From Nakamurella alba (GTDB taxonomy: Bacteria; Actinomycetota; Actinomycetes; Mycobacteriales; Nakamurellaceae), in assembly GCF_009707545.1 (NCBI RefSeq), contig NZ_WLYK01000009.1:62001-126000 (forward strand): DNA of 64,000 bases. The letters run 5' to 3'. Under the pieces are notes generated by a model. The model was given only the letters and a program-made list of their open reading frames with translations, had not been told where the DNA came from and made no database searches. Shown here one piece after another: positions 57,111 through 64,000 of this stretch (positions are counted from its first letter, which is position 1; the number at the start of each line of letters is the position of its first letter). A program made the translations under genes and the position numbers.

Positions 57111-58214
57111 ATGGCCGATGGGACGTCCACCGGCGGGAGGGTGGGTGCCGGAGTGTGCGGGATCGAGATCATCGGGGTCGACCAGCGGGATGCCTGGAAG
57201 GCCGGTGAGGTCCCCGGGGTGACGCAGGTGCGGCCGGGGATCTTCTCGCTGCCGGTGGTGTTCCCGGACAACCCGCTGCGCTACACGCTCTGCTACCTGT
57301 TCATGGACGCCGGCGGCCCGGTGCTGGTGGATCCAGGGTTCCACTCGCCGATCAGTCGCGCCTCGCTGGACGCGGTGCTGGCCCAGGTCGGCCTGCGCGC
57401 CGAGCAGGTCGCCGGGGTGGTCGTCACCCACGTCCACCCGGACCACCACGGGCTCTCGGCCGAGGTGACCGCGGTGTCGGGGTGCTGGGTGGGGATGCAC
57501 CGGGACGAGGCCGCCTCGCTGGCCACCCTCGACGTCCCCGAGGAGGAGCGGCAGCGGCTGGACCGGACCTGGCTGGACCGGCTGGGCGTGCCGCCGGAGA
57601 TCCGGCCGGAGATCGCCACCCGGATGGGCGAGGTCGCGGACCAACTGGCCCGGCCGACCGTGCTCTTCGACGACGGCGACCTGCTGCCGCTCACCGACCA
57701 CCGGGTCCGCTGCGTGCACACCCCCGGGCACACGCCAGGCCACCTGTGCCTGTCGGTGGAGATGCCCGACGGCGGGAGGCTGTTCCTGTCCGGCGACCAC
57801 GTGCTCCCCCGGATCAGCCCGCACATCGGCATGCAGCCGATCTCGGCCCCGCCGCCGCTGGTCCGGTACCTGGCATCGCTGCGCAAGGTGGCCGCGTTCG
57901 ACGACGCCGAGGTGCTGCCCGGCCACGAGTGGCGGTTCCGCGGGCTGGCCCGCCGGGTCGACGAGCTGCTGGAGCACCACGAGCGGCGCTGCGCCGAGAT
58001 CCTGGACACACTGGACCCGGATCCGGGCACCACCGCATGGGACCTGACGACCCGGCTGACCTGGTCACGAGGGTGGCCTGCGGTGCAGGGATACATGCGC
58101 CGGTCGGCATTGGCGGAGACGCTCGCGCACCTGCAACATCTGCAGGGGACGGGTCAGGTCCTGGAGCTGACCCCGGCCGGGACCGGCGCGAGCCGGTTCG
58201 TCCGGGCCGGCTGA
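57111..58214 (+). CDS. Metallo-beta-lactamase fold hydrolase
   Basis: A 367-residue MBL-fold protein with the full zinc set: VVVTHVHPDHHG (HxHxDH), HTPGHTPGHLCLSV, LFLSGDHVLP and LPGHEWRF. A helical C-terminal tail of about 90 residues (about 280-367, RRVDELLEHHERRCAEILD onward) follows the metallo-hydrolase core. Such proteins often hydrolyse thioesters or lactones; with acyl-CoA enzymes around, thioesterase activity is plausible. It is followed after 33 bp by a carboxyltransferase gene on the same strand. Confidence 0.85.
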   Translation: MADGTSTGGRVGAGVCGIEIIGVDQRDAWKAGEVPGVTQVRPGIFSLPVVFPDNPLRYTLCYLFMDAGGPVLVDPGFHSPISRASLDAVLAQVGLRAEQVAGVVVTHVHPDHHGLSAEVTAVSGCWVGMHRDEAASLATLDVPEEERQRLDRTWLDRLGVPPEIRPEIATRMGEVADQLARPTVLFDDGDLLPLTDHRVRCVHTPGHTPGHLCLSVEMPDGGRLFLSGDHVLPRISPHIGMQPISAPPPLVRYLASLRKVAAFDDAEVLPGHEWRFRGLARRVDELLEHHERRCAEILDTLDPDPGTTAWDLTTRLTWSRGWPAVQGYMRRSALAETLAHLQHLQGTGQVLELTPAGTGASRFVRAG

Positions 58215-58247
58215 CGACACCGCACCACACGCGCGAGGAGCGACCAG

Positions 58248-59768
58248 ATGAGCGTCCCCACCGTCCCCCCGGCTGCGGCCCGCAGGAACCGCCCGGGTGC
58301 CCGGGACCTGCTCGACATCGTGCTGGACGCCGATTCCTTCACCTCCTGGGACCAGCCGGTCGTCCGCCCGCCGGACCTGGACCCGGCCTACGTGGCCGAC
58401 CTGGCCGCGGCCGCGCAGAAGTCCGGGGCCGACGAGGCGGTGCTGACCGGCGCCGGCAGCATCCGCGGCCGGCGGGTCGCCGTACTGGTCAGCGAGTTCC
58501 GCTTCCTGGCCGGATCCATCGGCATCGCCGCCGCGGACCGGATCGTCTCGGCGATCCGCCGGGCCACCGCCGAGGGCCTGCCGCTGCTCGCCGCGCCCGC
58601 CTCCGGCGGCACCCGGATGCAGGAGGGGACACCGGCTTTCGTGCAGATGGTGCGGATCACCGAGGCCATCGGCGCGCACCGGTCGGCCGGGTTGCCGTAC
58701 CTGGTCTACCTGCGGCACCCGACGACCGGCGGGGTGTTCGCGTCCTGGGGCTCCCTCGGGCACGTGACGGTCGGCGAGCCGGGCGCGCTGGTCGGGTTCC
58801 TCGGGCCGAAGGTCTACGAGGCGCTCTACTCGGAACCCTTCCCCACCGGCGTGCAGACCTCGGAGAACCTGGCCGAGCACGGGCTCATCGACGCGGTGCT
58901 GCCGCCGGAACGGTTGCCGGACATCGCCTCCCGCGCGTTGAACGTGCTGGGTGGGCGGCGCCGCGGCTTCCCGCACGTGGACGCCCCGGGCGAGGAGCAG
59001 CAACCGGAGACCGACGCCTGGACCTCGATCGAGTACACCCGGCTGCCGCAGCGGCCCGGTGTCCGGGAGCTGCTGCGCTTCGCCGCCACCGACGTGGTCC
59101 CGCTCACCGGCACCGGGCAGGGCGAGTCGGACGCCGGGCTGCAGCTGGTGCTGGCCCGCTTCTCCGGAGTGCCCTGCGTGCTGCTCGGACAGGACCGGGC
59201 AACCCAGATCGGCAGCACCCCATTGGGTCCCGCGGCGCTGCGGGTGGCCCGGCGCGGCATGAAGCTCGCCGCCGAGCTGGAGCTGCCCCTGGTGTCGGTC
59301 ATCGACACCCCGGGGGCCGCCCTGTCCAAGGATGCCGAGGAGGGCGGCCTGGCCGGCGAGATCGCCCGCTGCCTGGCCGATCTCGTCGCTCTGCAGGCAC
59401 CGGCGGTGTGTGTGCTGCTCGGCCAGGGCTCGGGTGGCGGGGCGATGGCCCTGCTGCCGGCGGACCGGGTGATCGCCGCCCGGCACGCCTGGCTCTCCCC
59501 GCTGCCACCGGAGGGCGCATCGGCGATCGTCCATGCCGGTGACGTCTCGCACGCCGCGGAGATGGCTGCGGCACAAGGGGTCCGGGCGATCGACCTGCGC
59601 CGCCGCGGCATCGTCGACCGTATCGTGCCGGAGTACGAGCACGCCGCCCAGGAGTCGGCGGCCTTCAGCCGGCGGATGGGTGCGGTGCTGGCCCAGGAGA
59701 TGAGCGTACTGATCTCCCGGCCGGCCGGGGAACGAATGGCCCGGCGCGGCAGCCGGTACGCCTTCTGA
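58248..59768 (+). CDS. Fused acetyl-CoA carboxylase-type carboxyltransferase (beta/alpha)
   Basis: A 506-residue fusion of two crotonase-like halves: N-terminal AccD-like (LVSEFRFLAGSIGIAAADRIV, LPLLAAPASGGTRMQEG, HPTTGGVFASWGSLGHV) and C-terminal AccA-like (GMKLAAELELPLVSVIDTPGAA, GLAGEIARCLADL, LLGQGSGGGAMALLPADRVIA). The zinc-finger of E. coli AccD is absent. Carboxylates an acyl-CoA using carboxybiotin from a partner not encoded here; acetyl- or propionyl-CoA is likely. GAGGAG precedes the ATG. Confidence 0.86.
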   Translation: MSVPTVPPAAARRNRPGARDLLDIVLDADSFTSWDQPVVRPPDLDPAYVADLAAAAQKSGADEAVLTGAGSIRGRRVAVLVSEFRFLAGSIGIAAADRIVSAIRRATAEGLPLLAAPASGGTRMQEGTPAFVQMVRITEAIGAHRSAGLPYLVYLRHPTTGGVFASWGSLGHVTVGEPGALVGFLGPKVYEALYSEPFPTGVQTSENLAEHGLIDAVLPPERLPDIASRALNVLGGRRRGFPHVDAPGEEQQPETDAWTSIEYTRLPQRPGVRELLRFAATDVVPLTGTGQGESDAGLQLVLARFSGVPCVLLGQDRATQIGSTPLGPAALRVARRGMKLAAELELPLVSVIDTPGAALSKDAEEGGLAGEIARCLADLVALQAPAVCVLLGQGSGGGAMALLPADRVIAARHAWLSPLPPEGASAIVHAGDVSHAAEMAAAQGVRAIDLRRRGIVDRIVPEYEHAAQESAAFSRRMGAVLAQEMSVLISRPAGERMARRGSRYAF

Positions 59769-59783
59769 CAGCCGGCCGGGGTC

Positions 59784-61226
59784 TCAGATCCCGGCCTGCG
59801 CCCGCAGCTCGGCGAGCGCCTGTGCGGACTCGTCCAGCAGCGCCGGCACGTCGATGCCGACCAGTCGGCCGTCCCGCTTGTGGATCACCCCGTCGACCAT
59901 GACCAGGTCGACGTCGGCCGGGTGCGCGGCGCGGACCAGCAGCGTGGTGGCGTCCTTCACCGGTGCGGTGCCGATCCGGTCGGTCCGGACCAGGACGACA
60001 TCCGCCGGGCGGCCGACCGCCAAGGTCCCGGCGACGTCGCCCAGACCGAGAGTGGCGGCTCCCCCGGCGGTGGCCCACTCCAGCACCGTCGCGTCGGTGA
60101 CGACCGACTGGGTCCGCCGTGATCCGGCGGCCAGGTCGGCGGTCAGCTTCATCACCGAGAACATGTCGATCGAGCCGGCCAGCACGACGTTGTCCACCGA
60201 CAGGCCCAGCGCCACACCCGCGTCCTGCAGCTCGGCGACCGGCGGGATGCCGTACCCCACTTCGAGTTCCGTCCACGGGCTGATCGACACCGGCGATCCG
60301 GACCGGGCGGCGAGGTCCATCTGCGCGGTGGTCGCCCCGGTGAGATGCACCAGCTGCACGTCCGCCCCGAGCCCGTCCGCCGCGGCCAGCGCGGCGATGC
60401 CGCCGAGGGCCGCCGCATCGGGATCCGAGGCCGCATGGGTGGTGATCGGCAGGCCGAGCTCGCGGGCCGCGGCCCACTCCGCCTGCCAGGTCGCGGTGTC
60501 CGACCGGTCCGGGCCACGGGCGCAGATCCCCAGTGACACCAGGCCTTCCGGCATCCGTCCGGCCAGCTGCGCCAAGTGGTCCAGGTCCATGGTCCGGTCG
60601 GCCGCGATGTCCTGCGGGTAGCCGTAGGCGAGGCGTCCGCGGATGCCGGAGGCGGTCATCGCCGACAGTTCCGCCTCGGCATGCTCGGCGCTGCGGGTGT
60701 TGTGCGCCCAGTTGTGCACCGTGGTGATGCCGGCCGCCAGCCCTTCGGCGATCGCCAGCCGGACGCCGAGCGCGTGGTGCTCCGGGGTGAACAGCGGGGA
60801 CAGCGCGGCCATGCTCGGCGCGAATCCACCCTTGGCGGTGGCTGCCATCCCGCGGGCCACCGAGTTCCACATGTGCCAGTGCGTGTCGACCAATCCGGGC
60901 AGCGCGACACAGTCTGCTGCATCGATGATCTCGGTGCCCTCCGGCACATCGGGCACGCTCCCGATCGCAGTGATCGTGCCGTCCTCGACCAGGATGTCCG
61001 CGCCGGACAGCTCGCCCTGCGCCGTCATGGTGAGGACGGAGGACGCGCCGCGGATCAACACCCGGGCCGGCGTCGACGGTCCGGCGGTCGTCGCCGAGGT
61101 CGTCGCCGAGGTCATGGCGGGGGTTGTCGCTGCGGCATCCGGTTCGCCGGTGCAGGCACCGAGCAGCGGTGCCAACGGCGCGGCGGCGGCCAGCCGGAAC
61201 AGGTCTCGTCGGGTCGGTCGGGCCAT
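59784..61226 (-). CDS. Lipid-anchored amidohydrolase (TrzN/AtzB/MtaD-like), Tat-exported
   Basis: A 480-residue protein with a Tat lipoprotein signal (RR at 6-7, lipobox LGAC with Cys25), a Thr/Ala/Ser linker, then a metal-dependent amidohydrolase: DTHWHMWN (HxH), THAASDPDA, QLVHLTGA and GLSVDNV supply the metal ligands in order. Members hydrolyse halogen, amino or amide groups from heterocycles, or deaminate nucleosides. An extracytoplasmic, membrane-anchored form is unusual for this mostly cytoplasmic group. GAGGGG precedes the ATG. It converges on the carboxyltransferase gene with 15 bp between stops. Confidence 0.83.
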   Translation of the reverse strand: MARPTRRDLFRLAAAAPLAPLLGACTGEPDAAATTPAMTSATTSATTAGPSTPARVLIRGASSVLTMTAQGELSGADILVEDGTITAIGSVPDVPEGTEIIDAADCVALPGLVDTHWHMWNSVARGMAATAKGGFAPSMAALSPLFTPEHHALGVRLAIAEGLAAGITTVHNWAHNTRSAEHAEAELSAMTASGIRGRLAYGYPQDIAADRTMDLDHLAQLAGRMPEGLVSLGICARGPDRSDTATWQAEWAAARELGLPITTHAASDPDAAALGGIAALAAADGLGADVQLVHLTGATTAQMDLAARSGSPVSISPWTELEVGYGIPPVAELQDAGVALGLSVDNVVLAGSIDMFSVMKLTADLAAGSRRTQSVVTDATVLEWATAGGAATLGLGDVAGTLAVGRPADVVLVRTDRIGTAPVKDATTLLVRAAHPADVDLVMVDGVIHKRDGRLVGIDVPALLDESAQALAELRAQAGI

Positions 61227-61304
61227 GGGAATTCCCCTCGGTCGTGTCGGACACCCGGGCCGCACGCAGGGCGGCACCGGCGATCACTGCCGAAGTACCC
61301 GCAG

Positions 61305-61318
61305 TTTGTCAGGACAAA
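61305..61318. promoter_or_regulatory. Palindrome TTTGTC-AG-GACAAA upstream of the amidohydrolase gene
   Basis: Perfect 6-bp arms in the 199-bp gap between the divergent amidohydrolase and truncated haemoglobin genes, 79 bp before the amidohydrolase start. It looks like an operator half-site pair, but no regulator gene is adjacent. The other half of the gap carries the putative globin promoter (TACGAT at 61412-61417). Confidence 0.4.
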
Positions 61319-61425
61319 GTGTGCGGGTGTTCACAGCCCGGGCCGCCGACCCGGACCGTCAGCTGTCGGCGAAACCTCTACATCCATGGCCCTGACCTGC
61401 ACGGATGCGTCTACGATGATCGCCC

Positions 61426-61911
61426 ATGGGGACGCTCTACGAGCATGCGGGCCGGGAACCGGGGCTGCACCGTCTGGAGGCACACTTCTACGCGAGCGTG
61501 CTCGCGGACCCGTTGCTGCAGCCGTTGTTCGGGGACGGCAAGCCGGAGCACGTCGATCACCTGACGGCGTTCACCGCGGAATCGTTCGGTGGACCCGACC
61601 GGTTCAGCCGGGAACTGGGCTTCCGGCACCTGATCGAGGTGCACCGCGGCCTGAACATCACCGAGGAGCAGCGGCGCCGGTTCGTCGAGCTCTACCTGCA
61701 GGCGCTGGACGCCACCGAGATGCCCGAGGACGAGGAGTTCCGGACGGCGGTCCGTGAGCACGTCGAGTTCGGCACCCAGGTGGCGATGCAGAACTCGCAC
61801 GCCCACGACGAGTCCGAGCTGCATCCCCTCCGCGAGGTGCCGCGCTGGACCTGGGCGGGCGACGATCCCGGTTCCGCTCCCGGTTCGGCGGAGGACCGGA
61901 CCGGGACCTAG
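61426..61911 (+). CDS. glbO: Truncated haemoglobin, group II (trHbO type)
   Basis: A 161-residue globin for oxygen, NO or peroxide chemistry. LYEHAGREPGLHRLEAHFYASVLADPLLQPLFG at the N-terminus, HVDHLTAFTAESFGG, ELGFRHLIEVHRGLNI with the proximal His in the F-helix, and the C-terminal VPRWTW are trHbO features. A short polar tail follows. TACGAT, 8 nt before the ATG with no ribosome binding site, suggests a leaderless mRNA. Confidence 0.88.
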   Translation: MGTLYEHAGREPGLHRLEAHFYASVLADPLLQPLFGDGKPEHVDHLTAFTAESFGGPDRFSRELGFRHLIEVHRGLNITEEQRRRFVELYLQALDATEMPEDEEFRTAVREHVEFGTQVAMQNSHAHDESELHPLREVPRWTWAGDDPGSAPGSAEDRTGT

Positions 61912-62065
61912 GGCATATCTCCCGACCCTGGATCGTCGCGAGCGCCGTCCTGGTGGGCCGTCGGCAAGGCGGTCGAGGAGCTGGGAATCCTGTTGGCTTT
62001 CCGACGAGACCAACGATGCCGACGGTCTGACAGGGCGGTGCGCAGCAGATTCGGGGTCGGGAGAC

Positions 62066-62449
62066 ATGCCCTACGCTTTCCCGGTGCTCGTTCTCGGACA
62101 GATCCTGGTCGGCCTGGTCGCGCTGATCCACGTCTACATCGTGGTGCTGGAGATGTTCCTCTGGCAGGCCCCGCGCACCCGCGCCACCTTCGGCACCACC
62201 GCGGAGTTCGCGAAGGCGTCGGCCGCGCTGGCGGCGAACCAGGGCCTGTACAACGGATTCCTGGTCGCGGGACTGGTCTGGGGCCTGCTCGCCCGGGACC
62301 CGCTGCGCTGGCAGGTGGAGATCTTCTTCCTGGCCTGCGTCGCGATCGCCGGCATCTACGGCGCAGCCTCCGTCAGCCGCCGGATCCTGTTCGTGCAGAC
62401 CGTTCCCGCGGTGCTCGCCGGGCTCTTCGTGCTGCTCGGCCGGAGCTGA
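62066..62449 (+). CDS. DUF1304 family membrane protein
   Basis: A 127-residue protein with four hydrophobic segments, of the uncharacterised DUF1304 family: LGQILVGLVALIHVYIVVLEMFLW, the polar loop RTRATFGTTAEFAK, ANQGLYNGFLVAGLVWGL and two further helices. Family members usually start right before the first helix, so the GTG at 62084 (121 residues) is a good alternative start; TACGCT lies 6 nt before it. The ATG used here has GGGAG only 2 nt away, which is too close. The gap before it (61912-62065) holds nothing recognisable. Confidence 0.75.
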   Translation: MPYAFPVLVLGQILVGLVALIHVYIVVLEMFLWQAPRTRATFGTTAEFAKASAALAANQGLYNGFLVAGLVWGLLARDPLRWQVEIFFLACVAIAGIYGAASVSRRILFVQTVPAVLAGLFVLLGRS

Positions 62450-62515
62450 CCCCTCGCGGATTCTGAACATCCGGTGGCCCTGTGGGGCATCGGATGTTCA
62501 GAATCCGCGAGGGGT
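62449..62515. terminator. 24-bp perfect inverted repeat between convergent genes
   Basis: Arms 62449-62472 and 62492-62515 are perfect complements; the 19-nt loop holds a further GCCC-TGTG-GGGC stem. It begins on the last base of the DUF1304 gene stop and ends 4 bp before the hisS stop. Such symmetry would end transcription from both sides; no T-tract is present on either flank. Confidence 0.75.
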
Positions 62516-62519
62516 GCCT

Positions 62520-63779
62520 TCAGGCCAGGAGCTCCCGCACCGCGTCCACCGATTCCGCGAGCGGCACCGACCGCTGCTCGCCGGAGACGAGATCCCGCAC
62601 CACCACGGCACCCTCGGCCAGATCGCGATCACCGAGGATCAGCGCCACCCGGGCGCCGGAGCTGTCCGCGGACTTCATCGCGGCCTTCAGACCCCGCCCG
62701 CCGTAGGACCTGTCGACCCGGACACCGGCCGCGCGCAGCTTCCCGGCGAGCACCGCCAGCTCCAGCGAGGCGGCCTCCCCCATCGGCACCCCGTAGACCT
62801 CGCAGCGCGCCGTGGTGCCGACCTCGAGACCCTCGGCGTCGGCAGCCAGCAGCGCCCGGTCCACCCCGAGCCCGTACCCGATGCCGGACAGCGCCTGCCC
62901 GCCGAGCTCGGCCATCAGACCGTCGTAGCGGCCGCCGCCGCCCATCCCGGACTGCGCCCCCAGGCCCGGGTGCACGTACTCGAAGGTGGTGCGGGTGTAG
63001 TAGTCCAGCCCGCGCACCATCCGCGGGTTCAGCACGTACGGCACGCCCAGCGCGTCCAGCACCGTGCGCACCTGCGCGAAGTGGGCGGCGCAGTCGGCAC
63101 AGAGATGGTCGATCATCAGCGGTGCATCGGTCAGCAGTTCCTGCACCTGCGGCCGCTTGTCGTCCAGCACCCGCAACGGGTTGAGCCGCGCGCGTTCCCT
63201 GGTCGGCTCGTCCAGCGGCAGCCCGTCCAGGAAGGACTGCAGCAGTTCCCGGTAGGCCGGCCGGCAGGCCGCGTCACCCAGCGAGGTCAGCTCGATCCGG
63301 TAGCCGGTCAGCCCGATGGCGGAGAACCCCTCGTGGCCGACGGCGATCACCTCGGCGTCCAGCGCCGGGTCGTCGCTGCCGATGGCCTCGATGCCGACCT
63401 GGTGGAACTGCCGGTACCGGCCGGCCTGCGGCCGCTCTGCCCGGAAGAACTCGCCCGAGTAGACGAGCTTCACCGGCAGCGCGCCACGGTCCATGCCGTG
63501 CTCGATGACCGCTCGCATCACCCCGGCGGTGCCCTCCGGCCGCAGCGTGATCGACCGATCGCCCCGGTCGGTGAAGGTGTACATCTCCTTCGACACCACG
63601 TCCGTCGACTCACCGACGCCCCGGGTGAACAGCTCCGTCGACTCGAACATCGGCAGCTCGATCAGCCCGTAGCCGGCCCGGTCCGCCGCGCCCACCAGAT
63701 GCCCGCGGACGGCGTCGAACCGCCGGGACACCGGCGGGTAGTAGTCGGGAACGCCCTTGGGTCCTTCGATGTGCGCCAT
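62520..63779 (-). CDS. hisS: Histidyl-tRNA synthetase
   Basis: Charges tRNA-His with histidine. The 419-residue class II synthetase has motif 2 ([29 protein letters not shown]), the histidine A motif [11 protein letters not shown] preceded by RMVRG, motif 3 region [13 protein letters not shown] and a C-terminal anticodon-binding domain ([23 protein letters not shown]). GGAAAG precedes the ATG. Upstream is a glyoxalase-II-like gene, the same order as in mycobacteria. Housekeeping. Confidence 0.96.
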   Translation of the reverse strand: MAHIEGPKGVPDYYPPVSRRFDAVRGHLVGAADRAGYGLIELPMFESTELFTRGVGESTDVVSKEMYTFTDRGDRSITLRPEGTAGVMRAVIEHGMDRGALPVKLVYSGEFFRAERPQAGRYRQFHQVGIEAIGSDDPALDAEVIAVGHEGFSAIGLTGYRIELTSLGDAACRPAYRELLQSFLDGLPLDEPTRERARLNPLRVLDDKRPQVQELLTDAPLMIDHLCADCAAHFAQVRTVLDALGVPYVLNPRMVRGLDYYTRTTFEYVHPGLGAQSGMGGGGRYDGLMAELGGQALSGIGYGLGVDRALLAADAEGLEVGTTARCEVYGVPMGEAASLELAVLAGKLRAAGVRVDRSYGGRGLKAAMKSADSSGARVALILGDRDLAEGAVVVRDLVSGEQRSVPLAESVDAVRELLA

Positions 63780-63844
63780 GTCGTCTTTCCGTGCAGGTGC
63801 TGTGTGCTGTGAGTCGGGTGTTGCTCTGTGTCGGTGTGGCCGGG

Positions 63845-64000
63845 TCAGGCCAGGAAGGGGTTGCCGCGGCGCTCGGCGCCGATGGTGCTGGTCGGTCCGT
63901 GGCCGGGCAGCACGAGGGCGTCGTCCGGGCGGACCAGCAGATGCTGCGCGATCGACTCCAGCAGTTGCGCACCGTCGCCGCCGGGCAGGTCGCTGCGGCC
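63845..64000 (-). CDS. MBL-fold hydrolase, glyoxalase-II-like, C-terminal part cut by window edge
   Basis: The last 51 codons of a gene beyond the edge. [22 protein letters not shown] is the C-terminal zinc-ligand and tail of the short bacterial glyoxalase-II-like hydrolases (Rv2581c in M. tuberculosis, adjacent to hisS). It ends 65 bp before hisS on the same strand, likely an operon. Catalytic HxHxDH lies outside the window. Confidence 0.8.
   Translation of the reverse strand, partial: GRSDLPGGDGAQLLESIAQHLLVRPDDALVLPGHGPTSTIGAERRGNPFLA

Noticed and set aside
59665-61287. A 540-codon minus-strand frame over the amidohydrolase gene
   Set aside because: Different frame from the amidohydrolase, Arg/Gly/Pro-rich with no motifs; the amidohydrolase frame has signal peptide and metal ligands.

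Overview
The window is a very GC-rich bacterial chromosome segment with dense coding and no rRNA, tRNA, CRISPR array, transposase or integrase that I could see. Many GTG starts, 4-bp ATGA/GTGA gene overlaps, an F420-type LLM oxidoreductase, an Rv2578c-type radical SAM protein, and hisS next to a glyoxalase-II-like gene (as in mycobacteria) all point to an actinomycete (Actinomycetota). A Nakamurella-like or related lineage is possible, but the genus cannot be settled from sequence alone.

Layout. 1-7864: a carbohydrate-uptake operon on the minus strand (SIS isomerase, RbsA-type ATPase, two permeases, RhaS/LsrB-like binding lipoprotein, LLM oxidoreductase, ribulokinase cut by the window edge), divergent from a SorC-family regulator; two copies of one palindrome lie between them. 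7882-9813: GntR regulator plus MFS transporter, with a 16-bp inverted repeat over the promoter. 9827-15936: a ketone-oxidation island (flavin monooxygenase with a SnoaL-like N-terminus, a 22-codon coupled small ORF, Baeyer-Villiger monooxygenase, IclR regulator, HSL-type esterase, SDR). 15985-35574: a large catabolic island with a GntR regulator, SDRs, an amidohydrolase, four acyl-CoA dehydrogenase subunits that look like two heteromeric pairs, a branched-chain-type ABC importer, an acyl-CoA ligase, and a plus-strand operon of SDR, nitronate monooxygenase, GabD-like aldehyde dehydrogenase, SDR, zinc alcohol dehydrogenase and a PaaG-like isomerase. Together they suggest import, CoA activation and beta-oxidation of an unidentified cyclic, branched or steroid-like acid.

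35625-47916: mixed housekeeping and uncharacterised genes (AlkC-type glycosylase with an Ig-like tail, DEAD-box helicase with a long leader, three tandem AIM24 genes, lipoprotein, TerB protein, radical SAM protein, secreted protein, aminotransferase, acyltransferase, MocR regulator). 47951-55958: distal valine catabolism with its electron acceptor (etfA, etfB, EchA8-type hydratase, 3-hydroxyisobutyryl-CoA hydrolase, isobutyryl-CoA-type dehydrogenase, aldehyde dehydrogenase, mmsB), interrupted by a gene-free stretch holding a threefold ~100-bp repeat. 56132-64000: LysR regulator, MBL hydrolase, fused carboxyltransferase, lipid-anchored amidohydrolase, truncated haemoglobin, DUF1304 membrane protein, hisS and a glyoxalase-II-like gene cut by the window edge.

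The most unusual signals are the threefold repeat whose minus strand can encode tandem overlapping 23-37-residue ORFs, the 22-codon ORF filling the gap between two flavin monooxygenases, the AIM24 triplet, operator-like palindromes at nearly every regulator, and a recurring leaderless promoter layout (TAnnnT, then 5-8 nt, then the start codon with no ribosome binding site).
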